Shown in pieces: positions 25,309-39,701 of a stretch of 64,000 nucleotides of DNA. The position numbers and the translations under genes were made by a program. The stretch's first letter is position 1, and every line of letters begins with the position of its first letter. The DNA is from Channallabes apus (lineage: Eukaryota > Chordata > Actinopteri > Siluriformes > Clariidae): NCBI GenBank assembly GCA_030522415.1, contig CM060131.1, forward strand, positions 7,999,703 through 8,063,702, written 5' to 3'. The notes below the pieces were generated by a model. That model saw nothing but the letters and a program-made list of their open reading frames with translations. It made no database searches and was not told the origin of the DNA.

Positions 25309-26700
25309 AGTCCAAATTATGTCTGTTCTATGCACGTGAACCTAACACAGGAAAGGTTTTAGGAGTTTTTACAGAGACCTCCATGGAGATAAGGCTGTGT
25401 GATGTCCAACGAGTGTCACTGAACAAAAGAGTTCAAAATTAATCCCTCTTATGCAATTATAACTTGGATACAACTAAATACTGGTTATCTGGAAAATTGA
25501 CATTTTATGTAGTGGGATTACTTCTAGTGATTCTTGTGAGTCTGCTGGTTGTAATTTAGTCCTGTGTTTAAACCCTGCTGACTCTCTTGCAGTATTTGAA
25601 ATCATGTTAATAATAAATGCAGGCTATTAAAGGTAGATGATAAGCAGCAGACCCATTGGCAGCTGTGGGTTATGTGCTGGGGCCTCCATAGATAAGACTT
25701 GTTTGTACAGCACATCCCTTGGATGCTTGATTGGATTGAGATCTGTGGAATTTGGAGGCTGGGTAAACAATCAAATTAAACCCGTTCATGTTCTCCGGTA
25801 AATGAACCAGCTAGAATAACTAATCCTTTTTCACAGAGACACACATTCCCGTATAACTCTCCAGGAATGTGCTTCAGAAGTGCGTCTGTTGGCTTCATAG
25901 CATTTCCCAAAAATAACGAGCATCAGACGTCTGCATAGCCAACTTCCTGTCTGCAATCCTACACAGCCAAAGTAAACCCTTCTTTGCCAAATGATTAATA
26001 GGAGCTTACATCACATTTGTAGAAGGGAGGAAAAATGTGTAAGAGTTGTCATCACCCTCAGATGTGGGCACAAACATGTTCAGACAATGGGCATTGGTTT
26101 AAAAAATTGAGGTGTGTTGTTTCACAGTTCATCTAGCAAGAGAAAGAAAAAAGGAAAATGATGACAAAGTGCCTGGTCACTGCCAGATGTGAAGCAATGT
26201 TGTGTTTGTGGAAACCACAACACTTTTTTTTGTGTGTGGCTTTTTTATTTTTTCAAAGCAAGCTGTGTTGCCGAATTTTTCCATTAGTTTTTTCGAGCGT
26301 GATTCAATATTAAGACTTTTTTTCTAAATGCTACAAAGTAAAAGTTAAAGAGTAATTTAGTCTGTTAGTATTAACACGTTCACGCATGTGATTATTCTAG
26401 AAATTTCAACGAATTTCTATTTTCTTAACGCAACTAAATCATATGACCAAGTTTGACCCTGATGTCTTCCCATAACTGTAGCACTCAACCATGCGTGATA
26501 ATGGCACGTTTAATGCTGATAATAAGATGACTGAGGAAACATCACCAAAGTTTTAGATGGAAGTTTGGATAAAACTAAAATTGTGTGCCGGAGCAACCTT
26601 CAAGGGGAATTTTTTTTTTTTACAAGATACATCAATGTAAGCAGTGAGAGTGGTGGCTTAGGATGTTAGGACATAAAAATGCAGGCTGTATATAAATATG
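25309..26700. other. Gene-free interval
   Basis: No exon or element recognised. Confidence 0.5.
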
Positions 26701-26702
26701 TA

Positions 26703-26975
26703 GTCATTCCCATGTACATTCAGCGAGTGGACACCTGATCTTTGTAAATTGATGGATAATTTGTCACCAATTTGGGAAATATACACACAATCATTCATGA
26801 ATACCAATTGCCCATTCCAGAACCACGGCTGGGAGTTACTGCCTCATCCCCCATACAGTTCTGACCTTGCTAAAGCTGATTTCCTATGGTGTGCTGATGT
26901 TTGGGCAATTAAAGGAGCTCCTTAGAGGACAGGGTTTCAGACATGAAGGAGACAGTCCAATCATGCGAAAAAGTT
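26703..26975 (+). pseudogene. Mariner transposase C-terminal remnant A
   Basis: The translation around 26820-26890 gives GWELLPHPPYSSDLA, the mariner signature that precedes the last catalytic Asp of the DD34D triad. Stops and indels occur on both sides. It aligns along its length with the second remnant at 59,530 (shared CACACAATCATTCATGAA, GGCTGGGAGTTA and CAGTCCAATCATG). No termini were found. Confidence 0.8.
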
Positions 26976-27366
26976 CGATCTTAGTTGTTATTCAGGCACA
27001 AGTGAAACGCTAGGATAAGTGCATTAGTGTAGCAGGGAATTATATAGAGAAATAAAGGTAGTTACTTTATTATACTTCACTTTCATAACTGTATGCTGTT
27101 ATTCTGCACCATCAAAACTCATAGTCTGATTTGAATGCCGCTGGTATAAAAAAAAACCTTTCTATTAAGTAATTGACATTTCAGGCACAGTATGGCCAAA
27201 TGTTCTCAATATTGTTGCTCCGTTAGTGGAAATAGATCGTAAAGACGTCTCATTCATTTTATAGTACATTGCCTAGCTAGCTAGGTAAGGAGGCTCACGT
27301 TAATTTTTACATTCTCGTGTACTGTAAGGTGCACCTTTGTAATATTGTTTTTCATTTTCATCTGAT

Positions 27367-27770
27367 GAGCTTTCATATTCATTCATTCATTCATTCATTC
27401 ATTCATTTTCTATACCGCTTAATCCTGTGTTCAGGGTCGCGGGGGACCTGGAGCCTATCCCAGGAGACTTCGGGCACTAGGCGGGGTACACCCTGGACAG
27501 GGTGCCAATCCATCGCAGGGCACACACACATACACACACCCAATCACACACTACGGGCAATTTGGGAACGCCAATTATCCTAACCTGCATATCTTTGGAC
27601 TGTGGGAGGAAACCGGAGTACCCGGAGGAAACCCACCAAGCACGGGGAGAACATGCAAACTCCATGCACACAGAAACGGGAATCGAGCCTGGCCGGGGAA
27701 TCGAACCCAGACCCTGGAGGTGCAAGGCGACAGTGCTAACCACTACACCACCGCGCCGCCGAGCTTTCAT
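27367..27770 (-). mobile_element. tRNA-derived SINE, copy 3, long subfamily
   Basis: A full-length reverse-oriented copy with a 10-bp target duplication GAGCTTTCAT (27367-27376 and 27761-27770), an ATTC tail at 27377-27406 and the duplicated B-box segment (GGGAATCGAGCCTGGCCGGG then GAATCGAACCC). Confidence 0.95.
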
Positions 27771-28099
27771 GTTTTACATTTTAAATTCCTAAAAGTATTG
27801 TTTAGCATATTTTCTGTTGATGTCTTTCACTATGCTGTAATAACCATTTAGAACCTACAGTGATCTCAGCGCGATTTTAGAAAATATAAACACTCTTGAA
27901 ACCCTGCTTAGCCAATTCAATAAATTGACGCATACTAACGTGTACAAATAAGTTTGAACTATAGCACAGGCTACACTGTGCACTCTGCCCTGCTTTGCAT
28001 GCATGCACTAACAACACCCATAATTGGCTAGTGTCAGTGTGTTTGACAGGGGAAAATTATGATTAATGCTTCCTAGTGGATTCCCAGGTAATATTTTTT

Positions 28100-28402
28100 A
28101 GGTAATAAAGTAACAACAACAGTTAAATGCTGACACGAAGGTCAGCTGTTCTGGAATAGTTCTTGTAAGACCAACAGTGTTGTCAAACTCATCAAGCACC
28201 ATGGTGAAACTGGTAACCAGCTTTAAAAAATCACCAATTAATAGAGCATCTCAACATCAACTGTTCAAAGGAGATATATTATATATTTATTATTATTTCA
28301 TTATATCATTATATATTACAATATATCATTATAACATAGGAAGAAATAAAAATCAGTAAAAGCCATGGAATTTAGAAGGTGTGTCCAATCTTTTGATTGG
28401 TA
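28100..28402. mobile_element. Fragment of the 3,853-type MITE, reverse orientation
   Basis: AACAACAACAGTT, TTCTGGAATAGTTCTTGTAAGA and CATCAAGCACCATGGTGAAACTGG match the complete copy at 34,328. The right side decays into a GT microsatellite (28404-28431). Confidence 0.75.
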
Positions 28403-28431
28403 ATGTGTGTGTGTGTGTGTGTGTGTGTGTA

Positions 28432-29929
28432 CAAAAAAATAATAATCTGTATAAGAAACACCTGTGTATTCTCTCTAAAGGTCTCCTCTCTCTATTGCTC
28501 TATTGCTCTGCATCTTAAGAACTTCCTTAAACATGGCGGAGAATTGATTTCCTGATCACAGACTGAAAGAGTCCAGATTAATAAATCAAGGAGACATCCG
28601 CCAGTTTTTGGAAACATTCCAAAAGTCAACTCAAATTAGATGAACTCAATCAGTCTTAATGGCTTGGGGAAAGTTCAGGCAGCTTCCTGGCTAAGAGTGC
28701 AGCCTGCTGGCCTGGGAAGGTATTGCAGTTATAACATAGAATTCATGAGTTTATTAAACTCTGCCTCTAATCATGCACTATATTCTTACAGTATGCTACA
28801 GCCTACACTAGTACCTGGATAATATTAAGTAATTAACTTATACATGCAATACATTTTTGGCACTATTCACAGTCTATGTACTACGCTACTGCTACTTTAC
28901 ATCATTCCCAATTTCCATTTTTAAAGCATTTATACAGTATAACCCTAATAATTACTTTTAAGTGCTTAAGTACTGCTTACAGCTTAAATATACAGTGCAC
29001 ATATACCCTCACCATTATGTACACCTTGCTACTGGGTTGGACACCGTTTTGACAAAATAATTTTTCTTCCCCATTCTAATGCTTGGTTTGAACCTCAGCA
29101 AATTGACTTTGCATGTGTACGCACACGGTTATGGCTAAATGCAGTTTGTGCATGAGTTGTTGCCATGCGATTGGCTGATTATATATTTGTTTTACTGCTA
29201 TGATAACCGGTTGAATAAGTAAGTATATAGATATTTGTGTTAATGCTGTGATAACCTGTTGAACAAGTTATTTGACTATAAGTTACATACACACACAGTG
29301 CTTACAGTTACTGTACATCTTACAGTATTCATGATATTTGTATTACTGACACTAGATACTGTACATTATTGACAGTATTTAGGCAATTTCTACTGTATAC
29401 CTCTGCCGTGTACACACTGCCAGTACTACCGCTTCCTATCTGCACTCTGATTTAACGAATAAAATCCCCCTCCACGAGTTGCCAGTAGTGATGATGTTCC
29501 AGCTTACTTCATGGTGTTATATCATGCAGTATTCATGCTGAACATTTCAGGGTGTGATCACTGGGCACTCTATTATTCCCCTTCTTTTAGTGTTGGAAGG
29601 TTTAACATCCTGTTTGGAACACATTCAATCTCTATCATAAGAATAATTATACTCACAGGAAACAATTGAGACTGCTGAGGCTTCCTGGCACACTTTACAG
29701 ATTTCCTTACACACACTTACATTACATGTTTTGTCTTTACTCATTCCATAGCCACAGAGGAATGCAGTGACAGGTCCAAGAATCTTTATGTGGATTTTCA
29801 AAATGTCTTAAGTTAGTTTCTTTTACACATATTATCATTATTTTATAATATTATTTTACATGTCATTTAAATGCAAACAATGTTTATAAATTGTATTAAA
29901 AACATTAATTTTTTAAGATAAATATAATT
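28432..29929. other. Gene-free interval with a local 40-bp duplication
   Basis: No exon recognised. Bases 29181-29220 and 29227-29268 are diverged tandem copies (both carry GATAACC-GTTGAA-AAGT). Confidence 0.5.
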
Positions 29930-30309
29930 TGATATGAGCAGCGCGGTGGTGTAGTGGTTAGCACTGTCGACTTACACCTCCAGGGTCTGGGTTCGATTCC
30001 CATCTCTGTGTGCATGGAGTTTGCATGTTCTCCCCACGTGCTTGGTGGGGTTTCCTCCGGGTACTCCGGTTTCCTCCCACAGTCCAAAGATATGCAGGTT
30101 AGGCTAATTGGCGTTCCTAAATTGCCCGTAGTGTGTGATTGGGTGTGTGAGTGTGTGTATGTGTGTGTGCCCTGCGATGGATTGGCACCCTGTCCAGGGT
30201 GTACCCCGCCTAGTGCCCGAAGTCTCCTGGGATAGACTCCAGGTCCCCCGCGACCCTGAACACAGGATTAAGCGGTATAGAAGATGAATGAATGAATAAT
30301 ATGATATGA
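29930..30309 (+). mobile_element. tRNA-derived SINE, copy 4, short subfamily
   Basis: Full-length with head GCGCGGTGGTGTAGTGGTTAG, a single B box (GGGTTCGATTCCCATC) and a TGAA tail ending near 30300. An 8-bp target duplication TGATATGA occurs at 29930-29937 and 30302-30309. Confidence 0.95.
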
Positions 30310-30535
30310 TTAAAAATTATTATGTTTTTCGCCATTTTATGATTAAACACCATCAAAGGCTATTTTTTGCTGGGCAGTATTCATGCCATTCATAATTATT
30401 CATATAATTCTTGCTATATTTTATGCATATTATTTCTATTAATAGACACAGATCAAATTGTACATTTTCCATAGTTTACATGCACACTGTCTGCTTCTGT
30501 TAGGTTGATTTTTTTTTTTTATATGGAACCAGATG

Positions 30536-30584
<49 letters not shown>

Positions 30585-31327
30585 AATAAAAGTCAATAGG
30601 GAGACAATGCATCAGGCAATCAGCAGACATATTTAACTAGACTAGGCAAAGCTATTGAAGCAAGCTTTCTAATGGTTTTCAGACAATTTCAAATAATGGG
30701 TTCACAACAAATCTTAACTCACATCAGTTTGAATTATCCTTTTTTTTTTCCCCCTAAAACTAGACATACTATCCTGGCTACCTTAGCTTCTACTTTGTTT
30801 TGAGAAGCTAGGCCACTTTCTAAGGGAAACTCTTTGTCATTGCTTTTTGTCATTTTCCGAGAATTATGGTGATTTAAGGTCTTGTTTAGAGTCTGCTTTA
30901 TTTGTCGTGCTTTTTGCTGCAGATTTGTGCTGGGAACACGTGGTTGTGATTAGAAGGACACTAGAGTAAGGTAGCAGATCAGGCAAGTGATCATGGGTCA
31001 TGTGAAAGAGTTCGTAGTTATTTGTTTGGCTCAAAATGCTTGGAGTTTGTGGTGGTATGTGAAAAAGATGGAAAAGATGTGACCAAATCTAGGATTAAAA
31101 TTTTGTTTGCATTTTATTAAACAAGTCTTGTAAGAAATAAAACACTGATACATTCAGAGCATGTACAGGATTCTAAAAATGTGAAAGTAAATCACGAAGA
31201 AATGTTTAGATAGCTGTTTATCCAAAGACAAACTGACACGTCTCATTCAAAAGCAGCAAGATATACATAAATAAATTGGATCTGAATATTGATGGGATGG
31301 TGGAGATGATCAAATTCTTTATCTACC

Positions 31328-31329
<2 letters not shown>
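30310..31329. other. Gene-free interval with (CT)n
   Basis: A CT microsatellite lies at 30541-30582. No exon recognised. Confidence 0.55.

Positions 31330-31388
<59 letters not shown>
31330..31388. repeat. (TA)n microsatellite
   Basis: An uninterrupted TA tract of about 59 bp. The 31,389-31,931 interval that follows shows no recognised gene. Confidence 0.95.
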
Positions 31389-31391
<3 letters not shown>

Positions 31392-31931
31392 TATATGAAA
31401 ATAAATACATTCCCTATTTGGGACGGAGCTTGACTCAGTACAGATATGTATAATAAAACATATTATAAAGCCACTTTGCCACATCAAGTGTGTACTGAAG
31501 ACAAAAAGGATGACAAGATGAAAAAACTGGATGCCAGTCTTGTTCAAATATTTCAGTATGGAGGACAGCACCGCATGCAGGTGGCAGGCAGACAGTGGCA
31601 GCTGATTGACAGCTTGGTGCTGAAGAGATCAGGGGCATTGTCCAGTCAGTGCATCATGCTTATACAGAATAACAAAATACTTCTTTAAACATAAAACTTA
31701 TGGCAGTTTACAACAAATATTCAAATAAAAGTATGTCTACAACAGCACCGGCAGCGACACAGACAGAAGTTGAGATAACCTCTGTGGTTATCAGTAACCA
31801 TGGCATTTAAATTTTCATAAGTTAAGTTAATAAAATGTAATTGTGTTTCACTCACCAATGTTCGAATGATTCATGTTATTTTTATCCACTCCATTATCAT
31901 TTCTGTTGTGTTGAGAGGAGGAGCAAGATGA

Positions 31932-32950
<1,019 letters not shown>

Positions 32951-33040
32951 ATGTACTGTTAGAGGAGCACAGGGCACTATTAAACCTTTCCTGCTATATT
33001 GCGTTTTGGATTTTAATGCACCCGAATACAAAATGCAAAA

Positions 33041-33145
33041 GCACTCACTCAATCACTCATTGTCTATTCCGCTTTATCCTGTTTTAAGGGTCGCGGTGAG
33101 GCGGGGTACACCCTGGACAGTGTGCCAAATTCATTACAGGGGTTT
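33041..33145 (-). mobile_element. SINE 3' fragment
   Basis: CTATTCCGCTTTATCCTGTT and GCGGGGTACACCCTGGACAG are the reverse complement of the SINE 3' part. The head and the TGAA tail are lost or degraded. Confidence 0.85.
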
Positions 33146-33701
33146 TTTCATGACATGCCAGTTGTAATTTTGATAATGGTCATTTTGGCAATGTTTTTGC
33201 CCTAGACTATAGCTGAATTTATTGTTGTCAGGTGTTGAATTTACAGTAAAATCTGTTGATGCATTTGCAAGCCAGTGAGTGTGGTGGTCAGTGACAATGG
33301 CTCTCAGCATTAGTGCATTAGCCCAATAGGGGGCCCCCTTTCAGACAGAGTGCCTAAAGTGTTGGTTCGCTTTAAATTGAAGTTATAGTATATTAAAGCA
33401 TTTAAAAATGTGTGAACAGACAGGAACATCGATTTAAGATGGAGCCTCATGTATGTTTTAGCAGTCTGTATAGGAACCTGAATTATAATTATAGCCTGAA
33501 TTGATTACTGTAGGTTTATGTGGTGGTGGCTTATTCATAGAGCGAGGCTGTACAGCAAATATATTCAAGTCCAGATTTACAATTTAAGATTCCACTGAAA
33601 AACTATTTTTACATCTTTTGAATCACACAAAAATAAATCAATAATCAGTTACAACCCTCACTTTTCAAGATGCAGTGCAATCACAGCAACTTAACTACAA
33701 G
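33146..33701. other. Gene-free interval
   Basis: No recognised gene or element. Confidence 0.5.
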
Positions 33702-34082
33702 ATATTATGATTACGGTGTAGTGGTTAACACTGTCGCCTTGCACCTCCAGGGTCTGGGTTCGATTCCCCGGCCAGGCTCGATTCCCATCTCTGTGTGCAT
33801 GGAGTTTGCATGTTCTCCCTGTGCTTGGTGGGTTTTCTCCGGGTACTCCGGTTTCCTCCCACAGTCCAAAGATATGCAGGTTAGGCTAATTGGTGTTCCT
33901 AAATTGACCGTAGTGTGTGAATGAGTGTGTGTATATGTGTGTGCCCTGCGATGGATTGGCACCCTGTCCAGGGTGTACCCCGCCTTGTGCCCGAAGTCTC
34001 CTGGGATAGGCTCCAGGTCCCCCGCGACCCTGCATAGAGGATAAAGCGGTATAGAAGATGAATGAATGAATATTATGATTAC
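33702..34082 (+). mobile_element. tRNA-derived SINE, copy 5, long subfamily
   Basis: Begins GGTGTAGTGGTTAACACTGTC, with the duplicated B-box segment. A perfect 13-bp target duplication ATATTATGATTAC occurs at 33702-33714 and 34070-34082. The tail is only about three TGAA units. Confidence 0.95.
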
Positions 34083-34327
34083 ATCTAGTGGTTAAAATGG
34101 GAACTGCAGCAAATCATCTTTATTAAGCTATAAAGAACAATTATATTATCAGATATGTTACAAATATTAGAAAAGTGAATATAGAAATATGGTACATACT
34201 GTATGAATGAAATATGAATGAAATACTTGTTTCTCACTCAAAGGTTGGCATTTTATTATTATTATTATTTTTTTTTAATACTAATATCCAATACAAGTTT
34301 CAAGTATTTAGTACAGTTTTTAGTATA

Positions 34328-35185
34328 CACTACCGCTCAAAAGTTTGGGATTACTTGAACTTTTTTGTTTTTGTTAAGTGATTTATTTTCTATATACTAC
34401 AATAATACTAGGAATTTAATAACACATATGGAATAAAGTAATTATGTAACAACAACAACAACAACAGTCAGTTGCTATGTTAAGACACAGAGTCCTTTCT
34501 GGAATAATTCTTTCAAGAACAGTATTATCAAGTGCATTTGCAAAACCCATGAAGCACCATGATGAAACTGGCTCTCATGAAGACCTTGCCAGGAAGGCAA
34601 GACCAAAACTTATTTAGAGTCACCAATCTCAGAAATTCATGAGTAGCAGATACATCTTAACATGAACTGTTCAGAGGAAAGTATTGCATATTTTGGATGC
34701 CATTAGAGGCGGCACTAATGTGGTGGTGTAGTGGTTAGCATTGTCGCCTTGCACCGCCAGGGTCTGGGTTCGATTCCCCGGCCAGGCTCGATTCCCGTCT
34801 CTGTGTGCATGGAGTTTGCATGTTCTCCCCGTGCTTGGTGGGTTTCCACCGGGTACTCCGGTTTCCTCCCACAATCCAAAGACATGCAGGTTAGGTTAAT
34901 TGACATTCCAAATTGCCCATAGTGTGTGAATGAGTGTGTGTATGTGAGTATGTGTGTGTGCCCTGCGATGGATTGGCACCCTGTCCAGGGTGTACCCTGC
35001 CTTGTGCCCTAAGTTTCCTGGGATAGGCTCCAGGTCCCCCGCGACCCTGTATATAAGGATAAAGCGGTACAGAAAATGAATGAATGAATGAATGAATGAA
35101 TGAAGGATGCCATTAGCATTGCTTTACAATGTAGAAAGAAATGAAAATCAGGAACGACCATGAAGCAAACTATTGAGCGGGAGTG
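34328..35185. mobile_element. Tc1/mariner-like MITE interrupted by a SINE
   Basis: The left end CACTACCGCTCAAAAGTTTG (34328-34347) and the right end CAAACTATTGAGCGGGAGTG (35166-35185) are inverted repeats matching at 18 of 20 positions. The interior matches the 3,853 family in reverse (AAC repeat, TTCTGGAATAATTCTTTCAAGA, GATGAAACTGGCTCTCATGA). Without the nested SINE and one target copy it is about 450 bp long. Confidence 0.88.
34695..35116 (+). mobile_element. tRNA-derived SINE, copy 6, long subfamily, nested in a MITE
   Basis: A full-length SINE with the duplicated B-box segment and a TGAA tail of about six units. A 12-bp target duplication GGATGCCATTAG (34695-34706 and 35105-35116) proves insertion into the MITE interior. 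Confidence 0.96.
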
Positions 35186-36304
35186 TAGTTGAACTCGTTG
35201 TGGTGCTAAAACATGTCAATTCAGGCTGATGATATTACATAGAAACCCATTTAAACTCTATTATTATAAAAACAAGCTGCTAGAGTGTATGGTTGGTAGC
35301 TGTATGCCGACCATTCTCACCTGCTTAATACAGCATTAGTCTATAGTGTAATCAAGTGTGATATCTCCATAGTTTTGAAATTATGCAATTATTAAAGGTC
35401 CAATATTTTTATATATCTTGAACAAGTTAACTTAGTTCGCAGAGATCCCCAAAATTTGCTTTTAATGCCTTTTTATATCTCCATGTCCCTATGTTTTTCC
35501 CTCAGGTTTTATATAAATGAGCTACTGCTGAGCCATGAGAACAGCTGGACTGAGCAACATGCTGTTAAAGAGTGTCTTCTTATAAGAGGTCACAATAGTG
35601 GAAAAAAAATTAATTGGCTTGTTTAAGTTCCAGTAATACAAAAATGGAAAAAGGACAAACAGCAGGGAATGTTTTTTGTTTGTGCGTGAACACCATTGGC
35701 CCATCTGAACGTCTAAACATAGTGAATGACTAAAAAGTACATTTTGAATAATACACTAGGTCCCCTTTAAAAGTCAGATTGTCACAACAAAATCTATGGT
35801 CATGATGCACTCTTGGGTTTATGTCCACTTTCCTATGCCAGGTAATTATCCAACAACTTGATCAAAGCCTGATAATGATAGTTGTTTTCACATTTAATTC
35901 ATCTAGCAAGGTCATTTGTAGGCAAACTGCTTTTTCACCATATTGCATTTGTTAAATTGTCTCCTTATTTAACTTTATACCTTCAGGAAGATAGCCTGGA
36001 ATCAATCAGATAAACTAATAATCAAAGAAAAGAGTGCAGCATTGTTCTGGTGAAATGGCGTATATTTCAACTTTTTGCTTCAACATTATTCCACAAAGTA
36101 CTTTATAAGACAGATAAAAAGTTTCCTCTTTATAACATCCAATGGATTTTCCCAAACCACCTTAACTGTATGCTTTACTTTCCACTATACATCCATCTCC
36201 CTCCATGGGAAGGGAGATGGATGTACTCCAACTAGGGACTGTGATGGCCAATGCTGTTTACTATTTTATTTCATCCTATTTATGACCTCTGATTAACATT
36301 CACA
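35186..36304. other. Gene-free interval with a 15-bp perfect hairpin
   Basis: No exon recognised. At 36188-36202, TACATCCATCTCCCT pairs perfectly with 36211-36225 across the loop CCATGGGA. Confidence 0.55.
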
Positions 36305-36415
36305 TGAACATTTATGCAAATTTCCATGCACACAGACTCAGAGACTGGAATCGATCTCGGACCCTGGAGGTGCAAGGGGACAGTGCTAGCCACTATGCCA
36401 CTGTGCCACCTTCCA
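36305..36415 (-). mobile_element. SINE 5' fragment
   Basis: GGAATCGATCTCGGACCCTGGAGGTGCAAGG and the tRNA-like head complement GTGCTAGCCACTATGCCACTGTGCCACC are recognisable. The 3' half is absent. The following 36,416-37,013 holds no recognised feature. Confidence 0.85.
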
Positions 36416-37013
36416 CTATGCATACAGTATTTAAAGAATTTATTATGGCCACTATATGTACTGTATATTATGCACTACTATTATAGTATCACAACTCTGT
36501 GTGTAGCATAGACTTTAACGTCATGGGTTGAGTCTTGAGCCCACTTTGTTGTATGCATGCAGTTTCCATGTGGGTTTATGTGTGTTACTATTTAGTTCTG
36601 TAATTTCTCTCTATATAGACATATAATAAAAAGTAGACTTACAGTATGTATCCAACATGGTCGGTGTTAGCAGGCATGTATTGCAGCTGTAAAAGTGTAT
36701 TGTACCTAATTGTTGTGCCAGATATTAAGGGATTGAAACACTTGAAAGGAATTAGTTTGGCTGCTTCTGAGTCTGATTAGTTCGATTGATGCCAAAGCCC
36801 TTGAATGCCAAGTAGCATTACACACTGACTTCCTGCATAAATCACATCCAGATCCTGGGATTGAATTAAGAGCTGTTTGGAAAAGTTCCTTTTATTTTAT
36901 GAGCTCATTTATGGTTCAAGGATATTAATATTGAAGTCCTAGCACATGAATCATAAAGTTCTTACTCCATTTTTAGTTGTTTGTTAATGAATCCAATGTG
37001 TGTATTTCATACA

Positions 37014-38446
37014 TACAGTGGGGGAAATAAGTATTTGATCCCCTGCAGATTTTCTAAGTTTGCCCGTTACAAAGAAATGAAGGGTTTAAAATTGTTATCA
37101 TAGGTTTATGGTACAGGATAGAGAATATATAAGAAATTAAAATAAAAAAGCTCACAATATAAATGTTATAAATGGATTTGCATTTCTTGATCCCCAAGCA
37201 ACCAACAATAATTCTGGCTCCCACAGACTGGTTATGTGCGCATATGGTATGCATATTAATTTAAGAAGGAGCTCCTAACAACAACGCGTTACGTGTATAA
37301 GTTGTGTATCTTCCATTCAAATCGCATCAATATCAACAAGACCAAACAGGTGTCCAAGGAAGTCAGGGACAAGACTGTACAAGGCTGGAATGGGCTACAA
37401 GACCATCAGCTAGAAGCTTGTTGAAAAGGAGACAGCTGTTGGAGTGATTATTTGCAAATGGAAGAAATACAAAGTAACCATCAATCGCCCTCAGTCTGGA
37501 ACTCCATGCAAGATTTCACCTCATGGAGTAAGAATAAGAATGAGAAAAATGAGGGATTAGTGCACACTACAAGAGAGGAGCTTGTGAATGATCTCAAGGC
37601 AGTTGGGATGGCATATTGGGACGGCATATGACAAAACATTGGTAACATGATATCCCGCCAAGGATTGAAATCAGTGCAGCAAAGTCCCCCTACTCAAGAA
37701 TGCACATGTACAGGCCCCTGCCAGTGAACAGAAGGATTGGGATAAAGTGACACCAAAATTGAGCTCTTTGGCATCAACTTGACACTCAGGAAAAAATGCT
37801 GACTATGACCCCAAGAACACCATCCCTACAGTCAAGCACAGAGGTGGAAACATCATGCTTTAGGGCTGGTTTCATGCTAAAGGTACAGACTGACTTTGCT
37901 GCATTGAGGGGTTAATGGATGGTCCATGTATTGTAACACTTTGGACGAGAACCTCCTGAAGATGGGTCGTGGATGGGTCTTCCAGCATGACAATGACCCA
38001 AAACATACTGCCAAGGCAACACAGGAGTAGCTCAAGAAGAATCACATTAAGGTCATAGAGTGGCCTAGCAAGTCTTCAGACCATAATCCTATAGAAAACG
38101 TTGAGTTGCCAAGCAGCAGGCAAGAAATCTTAAAAAGTAAGAGAAAATCTGTAAAGAATAGTGGATCAAAATGCGTCCTGAAATGTGTGCAAACCTGGTA
38201 ACCAACTACAAGAAAAGTCTGACCTCTGTGCTTGCAAACAAGTGTTTCTCCAGCACGTACTAAGTCATGTTTCACTTGAGGATGAAATACTTATTTCCCT
38301 CATTCAAATGCAAATCAATGTATAACATTTGTATCATGTGCCTTTATGGATTTTTGGTTGATATTGTCTCTATCCTGTACCATAAACTTATGATAAAAAT
38401 TATAAACCCTTCAATTCTTTGTAAGCGGGCAAACTCCCCCACTGTA
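37014..38446 (+). mobile_element. Full-length but dead Tc1-like transposon
   Basis: The element 37016-38444 lies between TA dinucleotides (37014-37015 and 38445-38446). The left end CAGTGGGGGAAATAAGTATTTGATC and the right end ...GCGGGCAAACTCCCCCACTG form inverted repeats that continue inward (TTTGCCCGTTACAAAGAA). The interior carries a relic of Tc1 transposase on the + strand. An N-terminal helix-turn-helix-like part is near 37340-37520, and the catalytic region is near 37985-38100, where [12 protein letters not shown], a stop, and SSDHNPIENV can be read. Stops and indels are scattered throughout. Confidence 0.92.
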
Positions 38447-39660
38447 TGTGTCAAATAGACCTTATGAATAGGAGGGAGGAATGTTTATATATTTTGACAT
38501 TCCTTTGGTTTGGTGTTTTGATGATAATTGTAAATGAGTCTTAATTGAGATCTGCTGAGTGTGAAAAATATATCATGTGATTTACACCATTTTCATCATT
38601 CAAACCATTCAGTGAGCCATGATGGCCTGTCAGTAGTGGCAGGGTCATCTTGGAAGAGACCATAAGTCAGAATAAGTTTTGGGTTATTACTGTAGGGTTG
38701 ATATGTTCATCGGCACGCCATCATAAAAGCCTTACACATTCTAAAAAAGCCAGTGGGTCTTTCTTTTTTTTTGTCACCTGTACAATTAAGTAAATAGTGG
38801 TTCAGTGTAACATAGCTGCCACTTGCAAAGGTTACCCCTTAACAATTTTTTTAAGGTAAGATGGTTTCCTTACTCAGTCTGTCAACTATATTCTTAGCAG
38901 AAATGTGTCATGCAACTCAAAAATAATAAATTTGTATATTTAATATTTTCAATAAGAAAATGTTAAAATATTTTTTAGTATGTAGACATTTAAAATAATT
39001 GTTAACTCTATTCAATTTTTTCATTATTTTGAAACCAAGGAACCGTCAATTGCAAAATGACAACATTCTGACAAATTTGCCAACATAATATTTGTGCGAC
39101 ATGTTTTTCATTAATAGCTAAAATCTATTTTTAAAGAAAATATTTAGAATGAATATACTTATCATCATCAGACATGGAATGTACACCAAATTATAGAATG
39201 AGTCACATATCTATACATACAGTATAGCATTACATCATAGGTTGAAGTATGGCCTATGGTTATCCTGGTCACGATCACAGTGGATCACGGAGCCTTGTTC
39301 CAGGAACCGTAGAAATGAGGTTGGAACATTAGTCCAGAGAATTTCACACAGTGATTCGTACCAACTGGAAGGTTAGAGTGAGGAGGTCACCTACTGTAAT
39401 ATCTTTGGGATGTTTTTTTAGAGGTAGGGGTAATTTAAAAAATCAGTTCAGGAAATGGAAGTAAATAAAGCATTATATAAGTTTGACTTTTGTAACAAGC
39501 CATGTCATCACGTTAGTAATCTAAATGGAAATGAATTGAAACAAAATCTCTCTACATTTCTTTCTGCCTTTGATTCAATCCACTTAAATATTTTTGTCTA
39601 TTTGATGCAGGTGATGCCATGAGTATTTTAATCTTACTCCGTGTTTTAATTCAGTCTTTT
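38447..39660. other. Upstream region of the P2Y receptor gene, presumed intron
   Basis: AT-rich, no repeat recognised. It ends in the pyrimidine tract and AG acceptor (39661-39678) that precede the coding exon, so it is presumably the last 5' intron of that gene. Confidence 0.5.
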
Positions 39661-39701
39661 CCTCTCTCTCTCTTTTAGGATGTAAATCAATCATTGCCCG
39701 G

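Noticed and set aside
29938..30010. tRNA gene from the A and B boxes
   Set aside because: The boxes belong to a SINE head; there is no cloverleaf-forming 3' half and a SINE body follows.
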